This document shows, piece by piece, positions 6,137-7,566 of a DNA stretch of 7,566 nucleotides (the first letter of the stretch is position 1; each line of letters starts with the position of its first letter). The stretch comes from Deltaproteobacteria bacterium (GTDB lineage: Bacteria; Myxococcota; Myxococcia; Myxococcales; 40CM-4-68-19): assembly GCA_005879505.1 (NCBI GenBank), contig VBKQ01000403.1:1-7566 (forward strand), given 5' to 3'. Both the position numbers and the translations under genes were made by a program. The notes beneath the pieces are model-generated. The model worked only from the letters and a program-made list of their open reading frames with translations. It was not told the DNA's origin and ran no database searches.

Positions 6137-7308
6137 TTCCCCATCTTGCAGCCGGCCCCGGGATCCTCGGCCTCCTTCATCGCCACGCCGACCACCACCT
6201 CGCGACCGCCTTTCACTTGTCTCAGGTAAACGTCCTGGACGGGGTTGTGCGTCTTCGAGAAGCGGAAACGCCCGCGCGGGCTGTCGATGCGCACGGTCTC
6301 GAGCGCGGCGATCAGCTCGGCGCGCGCGCCCGTGTCGCCCCTCACCTTCTCGAGCGCCTGCGCGAGCACGTGGACGGTATCGTATCCGGCCACGGCATAG
6401 ACGTCCGCCTCGCGGTTGGTCGCCTTCTTGAACGACTCGCGGAACTTGCGGTTGGCGGGGTTGTCGAGGGCGTCCGCGTAATGCAGCGTGGTCTTGATCC
6501 CTTCGGCGGCGGCGCCCTGCGCGGCTAGCACGCCCTCGGTGAGAAAGCCCGAGCCATACAGCGCAACTTTGTCCCGCAGGCCGGCGTCAGCGTAGTCCTT
6601 GACGAACTTGGCGGCACCGGCCCCGGCGAAGAAGACGAAGACGGCGTCCGGCTTGAGCGAGGCGATCTCCGACAGATTCGCCTGGAACTCGGTGCTCGGG
6701 AACGGGACCGCGATCTCTTTCACGATCGTGCCTCCGCCCTTCGCATAGCCTTCCTTGAAGGCGGCCATGGATTCCTGCCCGAAGCTGTAGTTCCAGAACA
6801 TCAGCACGGCCTTCTTCCGGCCATCCTTGAGCATCACGTCGGCGCAGGGATACGAGGTCTGCCAGTTCGAGAACGAGGTGCGGAACACGTGCGGCGCGCA
6901 GAGGGTTCCGGTGACGGCCTGGGCCCCGGCGTTGGTGACGACCGTGAGCACGTTCTCCTGGCGGACGATCTGCATCATCGCCATGGCCACGCCGGAATGG
7001 ACCGGTCCGGTGAGGATGTCGACCTTCTCCCCGGCGATGAGCTTGTTCACGTTCGCGGGCGCCTTTGCGGGATCGGATTCGTCGTCCACCGCGACCCATT
7101 CCACCTCGCGGCCGCCGAGCTTGCCGCCGCGCTCGGAGGCGGCGAGCTTCATCGCGTCGGTGATGTTGTGGCCGAGCGCGGCGTAGGTGCCCGAGTACGG
7201 CAGGAGCAGGCCGATCCGGAGCCTCGCCGGCGTGGCGGAGAAGAGGCGGCGCGGAAGCAGGCTGGAGCAGGCGGCAGCGCCGAGGACCGCGCGGCGGGAG
7301 AGCGTCAT
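6133..7308 (-). CDS. ABC transporter substrate-binding protein (Peripla_BP_6, Liv/HAAT family)
   Basis: This 391-residue periplasmic protein captures the ligand and delivers it to LivH/LivM. The N-terminus MTLSRRAVLGAAACSSLLP carries a twin-arginine motif (SRRAVLG) and a short hydrophobic stretch, with likely cleavage near FSA/TPA (residue 25), so Tat export is plausible. The mature protein has the type I periplasmic-binding fold: IGLLLPYSGTYAALG (32-46), VDDESDPAKAP, DILTGPVHSGVAMAM (97-111), VFRTSFSNWQTS (141-152), FWNYSFGQES and AVAGYDTVHVLAQAL. Cys137 and Cys155 could form a disulfide. The frame is open to 7557, but the ATG at 7308 is chosen because GGAGGT lies five bases upstream and the signal peptide begins there. 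It is the first gene of the operon, behind a candidate promoter. The ligand is unknown; relatives bind branched-chain amino acids, amides, urea or aromatic acids. Confidence 0.93.
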   Translation of the reverse strand: MTLSRRAVLGAAACSSLLPRRLFSATPARLRIGLLLPYSGTYAALGHNITDAMKLAASERGGKLGGREVEWVAVDDESDPAKAPANVNKLIAGEKVDILTGPVHSGVAMAMMQIVRQENVLTVVTNAGAQAVTGTLCAPHVFRTSFSNWQTSYPCADVMLKDGRKKAVLMFWNYSFGQESMAAFKEGYAKGGGTIVKEIAVPFPSTEFQANLSEIASLKPDAVFVFFAGAGAAKFVKDYADAGLRDKVALYGSGFLTEGVLAAQGAAAEGIKTTLHYADALDNPANRKFRESFKKATNREADVYAVAGYDTVHVLAQALEKVRGDTGARAELIAALETVRIDSPRGRFRFSKTHNPVQDVYLRQVKGGREVVVGVAMKEAEDPGAGCKMGK

Positions 7309-7313
7309 GTGCG

Positions 7314-7319
7314 ACCTCC
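7314..7319 (-). promoter_or_regulatory. Ribosome binding site of the binding-protein gene
   Basis: GGAGGT on the minus strand lies five bases before the ATG at 7308. It is a near-perfect Shine-Dalgarno and decides the start against the longer open frame, which continues upstream to 7557. Confidence 0.75.
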
Positions 7320-7329
7320 GCGGGCGGTA

Positions 7330-7358
7330 ATAGGACAGAAGTCTGCAGGGAAGGTCAA
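7330..7358 (-). promoter_or_regulatory. Candidate sigma70-type promoter of the transporter operon
   Basis: On the minus strand, TTGACC (7353-7358, five of six matches to the -35 consensus) is separated by exactly 17 bases from TCCTAT (7330-7335, three of six at -10). Transcription would start near 7323, giving a short leader that just covers the GGAGGT ribosome site. It sits in the only gap upstream of the operon, after the stop of the CAP-domain gene. The -35 box and the spacing are good and the -10 is weak, so this is a plausible but unproven call. Confidence 0.4.
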
Positions 7359-7372
7359 CCGGACGTCGCCGG

Positions 7373-7566
7373 TCAGTACGGCTTCTGCCCCACCCAGTTG
7401 CCCGGCGGCTCGTAGTCGCAGACCCAGAAGTCCCAACGGCCGGGCGGGGACGGCGCGAACGGCCAGTTCGTGTCGCAGACCTGGTGAGCGCATCCGACGC
7501 GGAGGCTGTTGCGCCAGACGAGTTGTGTGTAGTGGCCGCACTCCTTTCCAGGAGCACAGGTGTTCG
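7373..7566 (-). CDS. CAP (CRISP/PR-1/SCP) domain protein, C-terminal part (5' truncated by window edge)
   Basis: Read from 7564 down to the TGA at 7373-7375, the minus strand gives 63 codons that are clearly the end of a CAP-superfamily domain. The two family signatures are present: CGHYTQLVWRNS with the conserved Glu8-x-x-His11 pair of the CAP cavity, and WVCDYEPPGNWVGQKPY at the C-terminus. Cys residues at 3, 9, 25, 30 and 49 of the visible part match the disulfide-rich, secreted nature of the family. Bacterial CAP proteins are usually exported; their molecular role is mostly unsettled (lipid binding or peptide processing has been proposed for eukaryotic members). The second signature has Asp where Asn is common (CDY for CNY). 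The N-terminal half and the signal peptide lie beyond the right edge. The stop is 64 bp from the binding-protein start, on the same strand. Confidence 0.88.
   Translation of the reverse strand, partial: NTCAPGKECGHYTQLVWRNSLRVGCAHQVCDTNWPFAPSPPGRWDFWVCDYEPPGNWVGQKPY

Noticed and set aside
6133..7557. Reading the binding protein as 474 residues
   Set aside because: The extra N-terminus crosses the promoter region and the CAP-domain gene in another frame; GGAGGT and the signal peptide place the start at 7308.

Overview
The window is a GC-rich bacterial chromosomal segment, roughly two-thirds G+C with strongly GC-biased third codon positions. It carries one complete transport operon flanked by unrelated genes. 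The mix of a NtrB-like sensor kinase, a CAP/SCP-domain secreted protein and an ABC amino-acid-type operon suits a GC-rich proteobacterium or a Myxococcota-like (deltaproteobacterial) lineage. That assignment is an inference from composition and gene content, and no marker gene fixes the taxon.

Layout, left to right. (1) 1-687, plus strand: the C-terminal part of a sensor histidine kinase, cut by the window edge. (2) 653-1462, minus: a classical short-chain dehydrogenase/reductase whose 3' end overlaps the kinase 3' end by 35 bp. (3) 1472-1966, minus: a small secreted beta-rich protein 9 bp upstream of the dehydrogenase gene, probably its operon partner. (4) 1979-2728, minus: an ORF whose first ~155 codons look like a real cytosolic protein but whose tail is nonsense. 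In the next frame at about 2277-2083 lies the last ~64 codons of a major-facilitator transporter, so this looks like a deletion or rearrangement junction. (5) 2729-2921: a non-coding gap with one inverted repeat. (6) 2922-7308, minus: a five-gene ABC importer operon of the branched-chain amino acid (HAAT/Liv) type, in the order binding protein, LivH, LivM, LivG, LivF. All junctions overlap by 4-8 bp. A sigma70-like promoter and a strong ribosome binding site precede the binding protein. (7) 7373-7566, minus: the C-terminal 63 codons of a CAP (CRISP/PR-1/SCP) domain protein, running off the right edge.

The five transporter proteins form one machine. A probably Tat-exported periplasmic binding protein delivers ligand to the LivH/LivM membrane pair, driven by the LivG/LivF ATPases. 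The substrate cannot be read from the sequence; amino acids, amides or aromatic acids are all possible.

The most notable points are LivF's lack of the Walker B catalytic glutamate (glycine instead, two base changes from a Glu codon), the chimeric gene/MFS-remnant junction near 2277, and the lower-GC patch around 1500-2060 next to it. I found no RNA gene, CRISPR array, insertion sequence or clearly new system.
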